Positions 10,979-20,305 of a stretch of 64,000 nt of DNA are shown here, piece after piece; the stretch's first letter is position 1; every line of letters starts with the position of its first letter. The DNA comes from Streptomyces sp. NRRL S-340. Lineage in GTDB: Bacteria; Actinomycetota; Actinomycetes; Streptomycetales; Streptomycetaceae. The stretch spans positions 248,001 through 312,000 of the forward strand of contig NZ_JOIY01000010.1 of assembly GCF_000720185.1 (NCBI RefSeq), read 5' to 3'. Made by a program: the position numbers and the translations under genes. Below the pieces are notes generated by a model. That model was not told the DNA's origin, ran no database searches, and saw only the letters and a list, made by a program, of their open reading frames with translations.

Positions 10979-11650
10979 TCAGGTGTCGTCGCCCAGGACC
11001 GGTTCCGGGAGGGTGCCGGCGTTGTGTTCCAGCAGGCGCCAGCCGCGGGCGCCCTCGCCGAGTACGGACCAGCAGCAGTTGGAGAGGCCGCCCAGGCTCT
11101 CCCAGTGACGGGCCTCCAGGCCGAGGAGGCGCCCGATGGTGGTGCGGATGGTGCCGCCGTGGCTGACGACGACGAGCGTGCCGTCCTCCGGCAGCTTGTC
11201 CACGTGCCGCAGCACCACGGGGGCGGCGCGGTCGGCGACCTCGCTCTCCAGTTCGCCCCCGCCCCGGCGTACCGGCTCGCCGCGCTTCCAGGCGGCGTAC
11301 TCCTCGCCGTACCGGGAGATGATCTCCTCGTGCGTCAGCCCCTGCCAGGCACCCGCGTAGGTCTCGCGCAGGCCCTCGTCGCGGGCGACGTCCAGGCCGG
11401 TGAGGGCGGCCAGCTCCGCGGCCGTGCGGGCGGCCCGCTTCAGGTCGGAGGAGACGATCGCGTCGGGACCGAGGGAGGCCAGCAGGCGGGCGGCGCGGCG
11501 GGCCTGGCCGATGCCGGTCTCGGTCAGCTCGACGTCCGTGGACCCCTGGAAGCGGCGCTCCACGTTCCAGGACGTCTGGCCGTGCCGCCACAGGATGACG
11601 CGGCGGCCCCGGCCCTGCGGCCGGCCGGCTGCCTCACCGGCGCCGCTCAC
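10979..11650 (-). CDS. Histidine phosphatase family protein
   Basis: The protein is 223 residues with the RHG signature LWRHGQTSWN near residue 22, where His is the phosphorylated residue, and the second catalytic His in VVVSHGGTIRTT near 165. It belongs to the phosphoglycerate mutase-like branch; the substrate cannot be told from sequence. The GTG at 11650 is preferred because it overlaps the rsfS stop (GTGA), giving coupled translation; another GTG lies two codons upstream. The partner gene order nadD, LCP-like, rsfS, phosphatase is a conserved Streptomyces operon to my knowledge. Confidence 0.9.
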   Translation of the reverse strand: MSGAGEAAGRPQGRGRRVILWRHGQTSWNVERRFQGSTDVELTETGIGQARRAARLLASLGPDAIVSSDLKRAARTAAELAALTGLDVARDEGLRETYAGAWQGLTHEEIISRYGEEYAAWKRGEPVRRGGGELESEVADRAAPVVLRHVDKLPEDGTLVVVSHGGTIRTTIGRLLGLEARHWESLGGLSNCCWSVLGEGARGWRLLEHNAGTLPEPVLGDDT

Positions 11651-12093
11651 CGCCACTCACCGTCCGGCTGCGCCGGCTCCTCGGCGGTCTGGAGCCTGGC
11701 GTGCTCCTCGGCCTTGCCCCGGGTCGCCCTGGCGTCCTCGGGCAGTTCCAGCTCGGGGCAGTCCTTCCACAGCCGCTCCAGGGCGTAGAAGACACGCTCC
11801 TCGCTGTGCTGGACGTGGACGACGATGTCGACGTAGTCGAGGAGGACCCAGCGGGCCTCGCGGTCGCCCTCACGGCGCACCGGCTTGGCGCCCAGCTCCT
11901 TGAGCAGACGCTCCTCGATCTCGTCGACGATGGACTTGACCTGGCGGTCGTTGGGTGCGGACGCCAGCAGGAAGGCGTCGGTGATCGACAGGACGTCACT
12001 GACGTCGTAGGCGATGATGTCGTGCGCGAGCTTGTCGGCGGCCGCCTGGGCGGCGGTGTTGATCAGCTCTAGGGAACGGTCGGTCGCGGTCAC
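11647..12093 (-). CDS. rsfS: Ribosome silencing factor RsfS
   Basis: RsfS binds ribosomal protein L14 and blocks subunit joining when nutrients are short. The 148-residue protein carries the family core: DVSDVLSITDAFLLASAPND (about 30-49) and WVLLDYVDIVVHVQ (about 82-95). A 35-residue acidic or Ala-rich tail follows the usual end. It is downstream of nadD and the LCP-like gene, the standard linkage, and overlaps the phosphatase gene by four bases. Confidence 0.95.
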   Translation of the reverse strand: MTATDRSLELINTAAQAAADKLAHDIIAYDVSDVLSITDAFLLASAPNDRQVKSIVDEIEERLLKELGAKPVRREGDREARWVLLDYVDIVVHVQHSEERVFYALERLWKDCPELELPEDARATRGKAEEHARLQTAEEPAQPDGEWR

Positions 12094-12170
12094 TACAGGG
12101 CTTTCCGTCGGCGGTCACTTGAGACCAAGGGTCTCACGGACCGCCGACGGAGCCCCACGCGATTACGGGA

Positions 12171-13982
12171 TCACCGGGCGGAGGCGGGCTTGTAGTCCTG
12201 GCCGAGGACGACGGAGACGTCGGCGTTCGCGGTGACCTTGCCCTTCGTCACGGCGCCCGCGGGCAGGCCCAGCGTCTTGGCCGCCTCGGTGGCGTCGTCC
12301 TTGTGGGCGGCGTCGGCGTAGACGACCTCGGACGCGGAGCGGACCGCGGCCGCCGTACCGCCCTCGACGAAGGTGAAACCGCCGTTGAGGAGGGCGACGC
12401 GCGCCTTGTCGGTGTCGGCCTTGGCGCCGGAGGCGTTCTGGACGGCGACGCGGACGGCCGAGCCCTGGGCGGGGCTCTTCGCGGTGCCGCCCAGGACGGC
12501 CTTGACCACACTGTCACTGGTCTGCGCGGACAGCGTGCCGTCGCTCTGCACGGGCAGCAGCGCGGTCTTCCAGTCACCGCCCTTGGCCAGCTCCGAGAGC
12601 TTGGCGAGGAACGTGCCGAGGTCCTTGTCGGTGAGTGAGGGGTCGAGGATCTGCGCCAGCGTCTGCACCGTGGTGGTGGCGGCCTGCGGGTCGGAGGAGA
12701 TCTTGCGCAGCACGCCCTGCATCACCTGTCCGAACCGCTTCAGCTGGGCGTTCTCGTCCTCGCCCGGGGCGCGGTAGGTGGCGTAGGCGACGGCCATCCG
12801 GCCGCTGAGGGTCTGGGCCCGGCCCTTGTGGACGAGCACCGTCGTGCCCTTCTTCTTCACGTCCGGGTCGGGCACGTCGGCGTCGGTGTCGGCCTCGATG
12901 CCGCCGACCAGGTCGACGAGGTTCTGCAGGTAGGGGGTGTCCAGGCGCCAGGTGCCCTGGATGCTGGTGCCGAGCACGGTGTCGAGCTGCTCACGGGTCC
13001 CGGAGGAGCCGTCGTCCTTGACCGACTTGGCGAGGGTCGTGGCCGTGCCGTCGTCGGCCGCCACCGCCAGGGAGTTGGGCAGCAGCACGGTGGTGCCCTG
13101 CTTGGTGGTGGTGTTGTCGACGAGCAGCGCCGTCGAGGTGCCGCCCTTGGCGGTGTCGTGCAGGTGGACGACGATGACGTCGCGCTTCTGGGCGCCCGCG
13201 GCGGTCGCCGCGCCACCGCCGTCGCCCGACGACGACACCCCGGGGAGCTTGCCCGCGTACCAGAGCCAGCCGACGCCGCCGACCGCGACCAGGGCGAGGA
13301 CCACCGCCAGGGCGATCACGCGGCTGCGCGCGCGGCGGCGGGCCTCCTCGCGGCGCTCGGTGCGGTTCTCGGTGAACTTCAGCCAGTCGATGACGTCCTC
13401 GGAGTCGTCGGTCGGCTCCTCGACGAACGCGAACTGCTCGGTGTGGTACTCCCCCGCTCCCGCCTCCGGCCGGTCGGACCGCTCCGCGGTCTCCTCCCCC
13501 GCCGGGTTCGCCGCGGGGTGCGCGGCAGGGCCGGCGGCCTGGTCCGCCGGCGGGCCGGCCTGCTGCGGGATGCGGGCGGCGGTCTGCTCGGCGACCCGGT
13601 GCTGCTGCCCGCCGCCGGCCGCCTGACCGTAGGGGTCGTAGGGGTCGTACGGGGCCGCCGGAGCCGTAGGGGTGCCCTGGCCGTAGGGGTCGTAGGGGTC
13701 GTAGGCACCAGCGGCTCCGGGAGCCCCCTGGGGCTGGTGCGCCGGGTACGGCTCCTGCGACGTCGGGTAGGTCCCGTAGGGGTCGTCGGCGGCCGGGGCG
13801 GCCTGCTGCCCGCCGCCCGCGGCGTACGGGTCGTAGCCGTAGCCCTGCGGGCCGTACGCGTCGTACGTCTGCTGCGGGGTCTGCTGCGCGGGGACCTGCC
13901 GGTACACAGGCCGGCCGTAGTCGTCGTAGCCGACCAGTTCGTAACCGTCGTCCCCGTACGCAGCGTCGTATCGGTCGTTCAC
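12171..13982 (-). CDS. LCP-like / LytR C-terminal domain membrane protein
   Basis: The 603-residue protein has a Tyr/Pro/Gly/Gln-rich cytoplasmic N-terminus with repeated DPYDPYGQ (about 35-125), an acidic segment, one membrane helix (about 219-241), an LCP-related extracellular domain (about 260-460) and a C-terminal LytR_C domain (about 495-603). LCP proteins attach anionic polymers to peptidoglycan. Here the usual SxPRD motif with its catalytic arginine is replaced by LLPNSLAV, so transferase activity is doubtful. The GTG start at 13982 follows GAGAGGGGC. It is 16 bases downstream of nadD. Confidence 0.85.
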   Translation of the reverse strand: MNDRYDAAYGDDGYELVGYDDYGRPVYRQVPAQQTPQQTYDAYGPQGYGYDPYAAGGGQQAAPAADDPYGTYPTSQEPYPAHQPQGAPGAAGAYDPYDPYGQGTPTAPAAPYDPYDPYGQAAGGGQQHRVAEQTAARIPQQAGPPADQAAGPAAHPAANPAGEETAERSDRPEAGAGEYHTEQFAFVEEPTDDSEDVIDWLKFTENRTERREEARRRARSRVIALAVVLALVAVGGVGWLWYAGKLPGVSSSGDGGGAATAAGAQKRDVIVVHLHDTAKGGTSTALLVDNTTTKQGTTVLLPNSLAVAADDGTATTLAKSVKDDGSSGTREQLDTVLGTSIQGTWRLDTPYLQNLVDLVGGIEADTDADVPDPDVKKKGTTVLVHKGRAQTLSGRMAVAYATYRAPGEDENAQLKRFGQVMQGVLRKISSDPQAATTTVQTLAQILDPSLTDKDLGTFLAKLSELAKGGDWKTALLPVQSDGTLSAQTSDSVVKAVLGGTAKSPAQGSAVRVAVQNASGAKADTDKARVALLNGGFTFVEGGTAAAVRSASEVVYADAAHKDDATEAAKTLGLPAGAVTKGKVTANADVSVVLGQDYKPASAR

Positions 13983-13998
13983 CGGTGCCCCTCTCGGC

Positions 13999-14673
13999 TC
14001 ACTCGCCGCGGTACAGCTCGCGTTTGGCGATGTAGCGCACGACTCCGTCCGGCACCATGTACCAGATGGGGTCCCCCTTGGCGACTCTCGCCCGGCAGTC
14101 CGTGGACGAGATGGCGAGGGCGGGGACCTCGACGAGCGAGACACCGCCCTCGGGGAGACCGGGGTCGGTGAGGTGGTGACCCGGCCGGGTCACCCCGATG
14201 AAGTGCGCGAGGGAGAACAGCTCCTCCGAGTCGCGCCAGGTGAGGATCTGGCCGAGGGCGTCGGCACCCGTGATGAAGAACAGGTCCGTGTCCGGATTGA
14301 GGGCGCGCAGGTCGCGCAGGGTGTCCACGGTGTACGTGGCACCGCCGCGGTCGATGTCGATGCGGCTGACGGAGAACTGCGGGTTCTCGGCGGTCGCGAT
14401 GACCGTCATCAGGTAGCGGTCCTCGGCGGCGGAGACCTTGCGGTGGGACTTCTGCCAGGGCTGGCCGGTGGGGACGAACACCACCTCGTCCAGCTGGAAC
14501 TGCGCGGCCACTTCGCTGGCCGCCACGAGGTGACCGTGGTGGATCGGGTCAAACGTTCCGCCCATGACGCCCAGGCGGCGCTTGCCCGAGGACGAGGGGC
14601 CGCTGCCGGGTCCGTCGCCGAGGTGCTTCACCGTGTCACTCACCGGACCGGTAGGCATGTCCTGCTCTCCCAT
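13999..14673 (-). CDS. nadD: Nicotinate-nucleotide adenylyltransferase
   Basis: NadD joins nicotinate mononucleotide and ATP to make deamido-NAD. The 224-residue protein has the nucleotidyltransferase signature [11 protein letters not shown] (about 37-47) and the second ATP site ISSTDCRAR near 192. It has an N-terminal extension of about 30 residues relative to other NadD proteins. An alternative ATG at 14658, preceded by GGAGAG, would shorten it by five residues. Confidence 0.95.
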   Translation of the reverse strand: MGEQDMPTGPVSDTVKHLGDGPGSGPSSSGKRRLGVMGGTFDPIHHGHLVAASEVAAQFQLDEVVFVPTGQPWQKSHRKVSAAEDRYLMTVIATAENPQFSVSRIDIDRGGATYTVDTLRDLRALNPDTDLFFITGADALGQILTWRDSEELFSLAHFIGVTRPGHHLTDPGLPEGGVSLVEVPALAISSTDCRARVAKGDPIWYMVPDGVVRYIAKRELYRGE

Positions 14674-14716
14674 GCGTGCAGACCCTACCGGCCCGGCCCG
14701 AAGGCTCCCGCCGGGC

Positions 14717-14872
14717 TCAGCGGTCGCGGTTGAAGCGGGTGGTGATCCAGAGCAGGAGCAGCAGGATGATGAGGGCGGCGCCGCCCGTCACCGCGGGGTT
14801 GAGGCTCTCGTGGTTGCCGCCCTCGGCCTCGGCGAGGTTGACCAACTGGGCAGCGGTGCTGGGGATGCTCAT
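14717..14872 (-). CDS. 51-residue single-pass membrane protein
   Basis: The peptide has a polar N-terminal half and one strongly hydrophobic helix (about 27-44, with [13 protein letters not shown]) followed by a basic end, so it is probably anchored with the C-terminus inside. It lies 43 bases before nadD and may be in the same transcript. No function is recognised. The ATG at 14872 was chosen for length; a 67-residue version is possible. Confidence 0.6.
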   Translation of the reverse strand: MSIPSTAAQLVNLAEAEGGNHESLNPAVTGGAALIILLLLLWITTRFNRDR

Positions 14873-15023
14873 CTTCGGCAGACCTATCCGGGTGTGGGCG
14901 GGATAAAGATGCCCGCCCATCGTAAGCGCCCGCCTTCACGGCGCTCACCCCGACTCCACGGTTGCGCGGCCCCCGGCACCGGGTGCGGGGACCGTGCGGG
15001 GGTGCGGGAACCTTGCGGGAGGG

Positions 15024-15188
15024 TCAGTCGTCGTTCCGTTTGTAGCCGCGCAGCAGGAACCAGCCGGTGAGCACGCAGCCCAGGACCATCACGACCAGGA
15101 CGATGCGGAGCAGGTCGCCCGACCCCTGATGCTGCGCTGTGGTGTTCGCGGCCTCGGCCAGCCGGGCGGCTGCGGGGTAGTGCTCCAT
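15024..15188 (-). CDS. 54-residue single-pass membrane protein
   Basis: The ATG at 15188 is preceded by AAGGAG at eight bases, an ideal ribosome site. The product has a polar N-terminal half and one membrane helix (about 27-46) ending in GYKRNDD. It is divergently arranged with the M48 protease gene, with about 100 bases between starts. No family is recognised. Confidence 0.68.
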   Translation of the reverse strand: MEHYPAAARLAEAANTTAQHQGSGDLLRIVLVVMVLGCVLTGWFLLRGYKRNDD

Positions 15189-15290
15189 GGCGTGACTCCT
15201 TCGCTGTACTGCCCGTCCACGGTATCTCCGCCTAGGCTGGCCCCTGCTTCGGGGGCACATTGGGCGACACAGACGCACATGGGGGATCAC

Positions 15291-16478
15291 ATGTCCGACG
15301 ACCGCCGCGAACACCACGGCCCCGAGCGGGCGCCCGGCCGGCGGCGCACGCGCTTCCCGGGGATCTCCTCGCGTGCGTACGAGCACCCGGCCGACCGCTC
15401 CGCGCTGGTCGCGCTGCGCAAGCTGAGCGGATTCGACACCGTGTTCAAGGCCCTCAGCGGCCTGCTGCCCGAGCGCAGTCTCCGGCTGCTCTTCCTGTCC
15501 GACTCGGTGCGCGTCTCGGACGAGCAGTTCGCACACCTGCACGACATGCTGCGGGACGCCTGTTACATCCTGGACCTGGAGAAGGTCCCGCCGATGTACG
15601 TGAACCAGGACCCGCAGCCCAACGCCATGTGCATCGGCCTGGACGAGCCGGTCATCGTCGTGACCACGGGGCTGGTCGAGCTGCTCGACGAGGAGGAGAT
15701 GCGCGCGGTCGTCGGCCACGAGGTGGGCCACGCCCTCTCGGGCCACGCGGTGTACCGCACGATCCTGCTGTTCCTGACCAGTCTGGCGGTGCGGGTGGCC
15801 TGGATCCCGCTGGGCAACATCGCGATCATGGCGATCGTGACGGCGCTGCGCGAGTGGTTCCGCAAGTCGGAGCTGTCGGCGGACCGGGCCGGGCTGCTGG
15901 TCGGGCAGGACCTGCGGGCGTCCATGCGCGGCCTGATGAAGATCGCGGGCGGCAACCACCTGCACGAGATGAACGTCGACGCCTTCCTGCGGCAGGCCGA
16001 GGAGTACGAGTCGGCGGGCGACCTGCGCGACTCCGTCCTGAAGATCCTCAACGTGCTGCCGCGCACCCACCCCTTCACCACCGTGCGCGCCGCCGAGCTG
16101 AAGAAGTGGGCCGAGTCCCGCGACTACCAGCGGATCGTGGACGGCCACTACCCGCGCCGCAGCGAGGACAAGGACACCTCGGTCAGCGACTCCTTCCGGG
16201 AGTCGGCCGCGCACTACGCCGGCCATGTGAAGAACTCCAAGGACCCGCTGATGAAGCTGGTGACCGACCTCGCGGGCGGGGCGGGCGACCTGGGCGACCG
16301 GTTCCGGCGCGGCTTCAGCGGATTCACCGGCTCGGCGCCGCCCAAGGACACCCGGGGCGCCGAGGACTCCGGTGCCGGGGGCGCCGCGCCCGGGGAGGGC
16401 CGGGACGCCAGGGACGAGCCGCCCGGCGAAGGCTCCTCGCGCGAGCGGCGGGAGCGGCGGGAGCGGGACGAGGACTGA
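15291..16478 (+). CDS. M48 family zinc metalloprotease
   Basis: The protein is 395 residues. The zinc motif HEVGHALS is near residue 142, and a Glu in the downstream SELSADRAGLL segment near 197 supplies the third ligand, as in M48 (HtpX/Ste24-like) peptidases. Hydrophobic helices between the two motifs suggest membrane association. The C-terminal 60 residues are a charged, disordered tail. The start ATG at 15291 follows GGGGGA; another ATG four codons upstream is possible. A TAGGCT hexamer at 15233-15238 may be its -10 box. Confidence 0.88.
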   Translation: MSDDRREHHGPERAPGRRRTRFPGISSRAYEHPADRSALVALRKLSGFDTVFKALSGLLPERSLRLLFLSDSVRVSDEQFAHLHDMLRDACYILDLEKVPPMYVNQDPQPNAMCIGLDEPVIVVTTGLVELLDEEEMRAVVGHEVGHALSGHAVYRTILLFLTSLAVRVAWIPLGNIAIMAIVTALREWFRKSELSADRAGLLVGQDLRASMRGLMKIAGGNHLHEMNVDAFLRQAEEYESAGDLRDSVLKILNVLPRTHPFTTVRAAELKKWAESRDYQRIVDGHYPRRSEDKDTSVSDSFRESAAHYAGHVKNSKDPLMKLVTDLAGGAGDLGDRFRRGFSGFTGSAPPKDTRGAEDSGAGGAAPGEGRDARDEPPGEGSSRERRERRERDED

Positions 16479-16481
16479 GCC

Positions 16482-17609
16482 TCACGCCTTCGGCTGGGCG
16501 CCCGGCGCCAGCGCGCCGCACACGGCGCTCACGCCGTCGGGCGCGTACGGGTCGGTCGCGGCCGGGCCGCCCGCCCGCGCGCTCCGGCCGGCCAGCAGCG
16601 GCTGGAAGCGGTCGGCCGCGTCGTCGCCGCAGGACAGCGGGCCCGCCTCGACGGTGGCGAGGACCAGTTGGACCTGGTGCAGCCGCAGGTCGTCCGGGTC
16701 GAAGCGGAACCGCAGTTCCCGCCGGACGGTGAACAGCGAGGCCGGGGCCGTGGCGCCGGCGCCCGCGGGCTTGAGCGCGTAGACGAGGACGGGGTCGGCG
16801 GTGACCTCCAGGGTGGCGGAGTCCGCCTCGGCGACGCGGAGGGATCCCCGCACCCGGACGAGGGGGTCGGCGAGCTGGACGCGGCGGGGGTCGAAGCGGA
16901 CCAGCCATGCGGTGGCGGCGGCCTCGCCCGCACCCCCGCCGACGCTCCCGGCCCCGCCCCGGCCGGTGCTCGCGCCGCCGCTCCCGCCGGCGTCCGTGCC
17001 TGTGACGCTCCGGTCGAACTGGGCGAGCTGGCCCGGGTCGAGCAGGGCCCGCACGGCGTCCGTCCGGTCGCCGACGAGCACCCCGGGGTCGAGGGAGGAG
17101 GCCACGATGTAGTCCCGCGCGCCGGTCAGGGCGGCGACGACCTGGCTGTCCGAGAAGTGCGCCGTGCCGCGGTGGGCGGGCAGCGGCAGGCCCTCGGCGC
17201 CGGTGGCGTACCGGGCGGCGGGACTGCGCGCGTACAGGCCCGCGAGGTCGCTGCTGCCGGGCACCTCGCCGGCGGGGGCGAGCGGGACGACGGTCGCCCG
17301 CAGCTGTTCGACGGCGCGCGGCGGCAGCAGGGACCGGTACGGCGTGCGTACGCCCATGTAGATCGCGGTGGCGAAGGCGACGGCGATCAGCAGGACGAGG
17401 AACAGCGCCTGCCGCGGCAGGGCGCGGTGCGGACGCGGGCGGCGGCGGACGGCGGGCGTGTGGTCGGTCATCCGCTCCTGGGCGGAGTACTCCTGGAGGC
17501 GGGCAGCGCGGACGAACGACTCGTCGAAGACGACGGATCGGTATTCGTCCTCCGCGCCCGAGGGGGTGCCGTCGGGAACCCCTTCAGGCGGGTCGCCAGG
17601 CCCTCCCAT
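16482..17609 (-). CDS. Anchored protein with VVFDESFVRAA motif, unknown function
   Basis: The 375-residue protein has a cytoplasmic N-terminus (1-60), one membrane helix (about 65-85) and an extracellular domain of about 270 residues with no recognised fold. Residues about 24-38 (YRSVVFDESFVRAARL) match a block in the downstream gene product at 17699-18271, so the two are paralogous at their N-termini. It ends three bases from the convergent M48 gene. The ATG at 17609 has no Shine-Dalgarno sequence and lies six bases after TACCCT. Confidence 0.72.
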   Translation of the reverse strand: MGGPGDPPEGVPDGTPSGAEDEYRSVVFDESFVRAARLQEYSAQERMTDHTPAVRRRPRPHRALPRQALFLVLLIAVAFATAIYMGVRTPYRSLLPPRAVEQLRATVVPLAPAGEVPGSSDLAGLYARSPAARYATGAEGLPLPAHRGTAHFSDSQVVAALTGARDYIVASSLDPGVLVGDRTDAVRALLDPGQLAQFDRSVTGTDAGGSGGASTGRGGAGSVGGGAGEAAATAWLVRFDPRRVQLADPLVRVRGSLRVAEADSATLEVTADPVLVYALKPAGAGATAPASLFTVRRELRFRFDPDDLRLHQVQLVLATVEAGPLSCGDDAADRFQPLLAGRSARAGGPAATDPYAPDGVSAVCGALAPGAQPKA

Positions 17610-17615
17610 ACTTTC

Positions 17616-17621
17616 AGGGTA
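17616..17621 (-). promoter_or_regulatory. Putative -10 box for a leaderless transcript
   Basis: TACCCT on the minus strand, six bases before the ATG at 17609; a TTTACC hexamer lies 16 bases upstream as a possible -35. Confidence 0.45.
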
Positions 17622-17698
17622 GGTCCCGGCGAGCGCCGGTAAACGCGCTGCTGTGCGCCAAGTTCTGACAACCGCTCACCGGCGTGGCCGGCGGGCGC

Positions 17699-18271
17699 TC
17701 AGTGGCTGCGCGGGACCGCCGGCACGGGCGGACGGGAGGGGGCGGCGGACGCCGGGGGCGCGGCGGCGCTGCCCTGCTCCAGGCCGGTCGAGGCGGGCGG
17801 CGGTGCCTGCTCGCGGCTGCCGGACGAGCCGCCCCGGTAGACCGCCGCGAAGGCCAGGGCGACCATGCCGATGCCCATGACGAGCGCGAGCACCCAGGCG
17901 ACGGGCCGGTGCCAGCGGACCTGTCTGCCGAACGCGCCGGGGCCGCCGAAGCGGCGTTCGAGCACGTCGGGATCGTCCAGGTCGTCGAGGCCGTGGCCGG
18001 CGCCGAGCGCGCGCGGACCGGCCCCGAAACCGTCGTCGTAGCGCTCGCCTCTCGCGCGGGCTCGGCGGGCCTCGGCCTCGGTGGCCTCGGCTCTGGCCTG
18101 CGCCGCGGCCAGGAGGCGTTCGACGGCGGTCGGCTCGTGGATCACGGCCGCCCGTACGAAGGCCTCGTCGAAGACCACGGAGGCGAACTCTTCGTCCGAC
18201 ACCCCGCGGTCGTGGTCGTCGTCGGGCTCCCAGCCGTCCGGGAACGGCGTGCCCCCCACGTCCTCCGGCAC
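17699..18271 (-). CDS. Anchored protein with VVFDEAFVRAA motif, unknown function
   Basis: The 190-residue product has an acidic cytoplasmic N-terminus containing FASVVFDEAFVRAAVI (about 30-45), shared with the neighbouring 375-residue protein, a helical charged region, one membrane helix (about 125-147) and a short Pro/Ala-rich outer tail. The GTG at 18271 is six bases after TACTCT and lacks a ribosome site; a TTG at 18298 is an alternative. No known family was recognised. Confidence 0.68.
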   Translation of the reverse strand: MPEDVGGTPFPDGWEPDDDHDRGVSDEEFASVVFDEAFVRAAVIHEPTAVERLLAAAQARAEATEAEARRARARGERYDDGFGAGPRALGAGHGLDDLDDPDVLERRFGGPGAFGRQVRWHRPVAWVLALVMGIGMVALAFAAVYRGGSSGSREQAPPPASTGLEQGSAAAPPASAAPSRPPVPAVPRSH

Positions 18272-18277
18272 GGATCC

Positions 18278-18283
18278 AGAGTA
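18278..18283 (-). promoter_or_regulatory. Putative -10 box for a leaderless transcript
   Basis: TACTCT on the minus strand, six bases before the GTG at 18271. No convincing -35 box. Confidence 0.4.
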
Positions 18284-18365
18284 GACCTGGGGGGTCAATT
18301 TGGGCAGACGGTGCGGAAATTCATCCGCCAGGTGAGACGGCCGGCGACGGCCGCGGGGCGGCGGC

Positions 18366-19652
18366 TCAGCGCCGGATGTGCCCGTCGCCGGTGACGATGT
18401 ACTTGGTGCTGGTCAGCTCCGGCAGGCCCATGGGGCCGCGGGCGTGCAGCTTCTGCGTGGAGATGCCGATCTCCGCGCCGAAGCCGAACTGGCCGCCGTC
18501 GGTGAACCGGGTCGAGGCGTTCACGGCGACGGTGGTGGAGTCGACCAGCCGGGTGAAGCGGCGGGCGGCCTGCTGCGAGGTGGTGACGATGGCCTCGGTG
18601 TGGCCCGAGCTCCACAGCCGGATGTGGCTGACGGCCCGGTCCAGGGAGTCGACGACGGCGGCGGCGATGTCGTAGGACAGGTACTCGGTGTCCCAGTCCT
18701 CCGGGGTCGCCTCGACGACCGTGGCCCGGGAGTCCTTGGCGTAGGCCATGACCCGTTCGTCGGCGTGCACGGTGACCCCGGCGTCGGCGAGGGCGTCCAG
18801 GGCGCGCGGCAGGAACTCGGCGGCGATGTCCTGGTGGACGAGGAGCGTCTCGGCGGCGTTGCAGACGCTGGGACGCTGCGCCTTGGAGTTGATCAGGATG
18901 TCGACGGCCATGTCGAGGTCGGCCTGGGCGTCGACGTAGACGTGGCAGTTGCCGGTGCCGGTCTCGATCACGGGGACGGTGGACTCGTTGACCACGGTGC
19001 GGATGAGGGAGGCGCCGCCGCGCGGGATCAGCACGTCGACCAGGCCGCGGGCGCGCATCAGCTCGCGCACGCTCTCACGGCTCTCGCCGGGGACGAGCTG
19101 GACGGCGTCGGCGGGCAGCCCGGCGCCGCCGACCGCGTCGCGGATCACCCGGACCAGGGCGGTGTTCGACTCGTAGGCGGAGGCCGAGCCGCGCAGCAGC
19201 ACCGCGTTGCCCGACTTCAGGCACAGGACGGCCGCGTCCACGGTGACGTTGGGGCGGGCCTCGTAGATGATGCCGACCACGCCGAGCGGGACACGGACCT
19301 GGCGCAGGTCCAGCCCGTTGGGCAGGGTGGAGCCGCGGACGACCTCGCCGACCGGGTCGGGCAGCGCCACCACGTCGCGCACGTCGGCGGCGATGGCCCG
19401 CACCCGCTCGGGGGTGAGCGTGAGCCGGTCGACGACGGCCTCGGCGGTGCCGGCCGCGCGGGCCTTGGCCACGTCCTTCGCGTTGGCCTCGACGATCTCG
19501 CTGGTACGGACCTCCAGGGCGTCCGCGATGGCGAGCAGCGCGTCGTCCTTCTCCGCGCGCGGCAGCGGCGCGAGGTCGGCTGCGGCGGCCTTGGCCCGGT
19601 AGGCGGCCTGGGCCACCGGGGACATCGAGTCGTACGGCGAGAGCGTGGTCAT
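18366..19652 (-). CDS. proA: Glutamate-5-semialdehyde dehydrogenase (gamma-glutamyl phosphate reductase)
   Basis: ProA reduces gamma-glutamyl phosphate with NADPH in the second step of proline synthesis. The 428-residue protein is the usual length. The catalytic cysteine is in [11 protein letters not shown] and the conserved block [17 protein letters not shown] is near residue 115. The proB gene follows upstream with one gene between. The ATG at 19652 is six bases after TACGCT and has no Shine-Dalgarno sequence. Confidence 0.97.
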   Translation of the reverse strand: MTTLSPYDSMSPVAQAAYRAKAAAADLAPLPRAEKDDALLAIADALEVRTSEIVEANAKDVAKARAAGTAEAVVDRLTLTPERVRAIAADVRDVVALPDPVGEVVRGSTLPNGLDLRQVRVPLGVVGIIYEARPNVTVDAAVLCLKSGNAVLLRGSASAYESNTALVRVIRDAVGGAGLPADAVQLVPGESRESVRELMRARGLVDVLIPRGGASLIRTVVNESTVPVIETGTGNCHVYVDAQADLDMAVDILINSKAQRPSVCNAAETLLVHQDIAAEFLPRALDALADAGVTVHADERVMAYAKDSRATVVEATPEDWDTEYLSYDIAAAVVDSLDRAVSHIRLWSSGHTEAIVTTSQQAARRFTRLVDSTTVAVNASTRFTDGGQFGFGAEIGISTQKLHARGPMGLPELTSTKYIVTGDGHIRR

Positions 19653-19658
19653 GGGGGA

Positions 19659-19687
19659 AGCGTAGTGCGCCGAGCTGGGGCGTTCAC
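19659..19687 (-). promoter_or_regulatory. Putative proA promoter for a leaderless message
   Basis: On the minus strand GTGAAC (-35), 17 bases and TACGCT (-10) are followed by six bases and the proA ATG. This is a good match to the vegetative promoter pattern with transcription starting at the start codon. Confidence 0.5.
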
Positions 19688-19768
19688 GCGCTGTTCCACA
19701 CCGCGAGACGGCTACGGCCGGCCGTGGGACGGCCGGACGGAAGAGCCCGGAGAGGGCGGAAGGGACGG

Positions 19769-20305
19769 TCAGAAGGGGTGGACGCCGACCGGGGTGGCCG
19801 GGGGCGGCCCGTAGCCCTCGGCCAGGCGCTGGTGGTAGGTCTCGCGGTCGATGACCTCCAGGCCGACGATCTCCCAGGGCGGCAGCCGGGCGCTCTGCCG
19901 GTGCTCGCCCCACAGGCGCAGGGCGACGGCGGCCGCGTCGTGCAGGTCGCGGGCCTCTTCCCAGTAGCGGATCTCGGCGTGGTCGTCGGCGTAGCGGCTG
20001 GTCAGCAGGAAGGGGTGGTCGTGGGCGAGCTGTTCCAGGCCGCGCCGGACCTCCTGCAACGGGGTCCCGGCACCGGAGACCCGCAGGGTGATGTGCCACA
20101 GCCGGGGCAGGTCCGCCGGTTCCTCGCGCCCGTCGTGCGCCCGGCGCGTCCCGCGCTCCCCCTCGCGCTCGTGGGCCTGCTGCTCCCGCGCGTACCGGTC
20201 GCCGGCGGCGACGCTGGTCAGGGCCCGCTCCTCACCGGGTGCGCGGGAGGGGGACCCGCCGGCACCACCGCGGGACGCCGCCGCCCCAGGGCGCACTCGT
20301 CTCAC
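19769..20305 (-). CDS. Conserved hypothetical protein between proA and proB
   Basis: The 178-residue product has a charged, disordered N-terminal third and a compact C-terminal half starting [12 protein letters not shown], with many conserved-looking aromatic residues. I recognise no family; a small ligand-binding or ferredoxin-like domain is possible. The GTG at 20305 follows AAGGAGG at about seven bases, which decides the start. Confidence 0.68.
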   Translation of the reverse strand: MRRVRPGAAASRGGAGGSPSRAPGEERALTSVAAGDRYAREQQAHEREGERGTRRAHDGREEPADLPRLWHITLRVSGAGTPLQEVRRGLEQLAHDHPFLLTSRYADDHAEIRYWEEARDLHDAAAVALRLWGEHRQSARLPPWEIVGLEVIDRETYHQRLAEGYGPPPATPVGVHPF

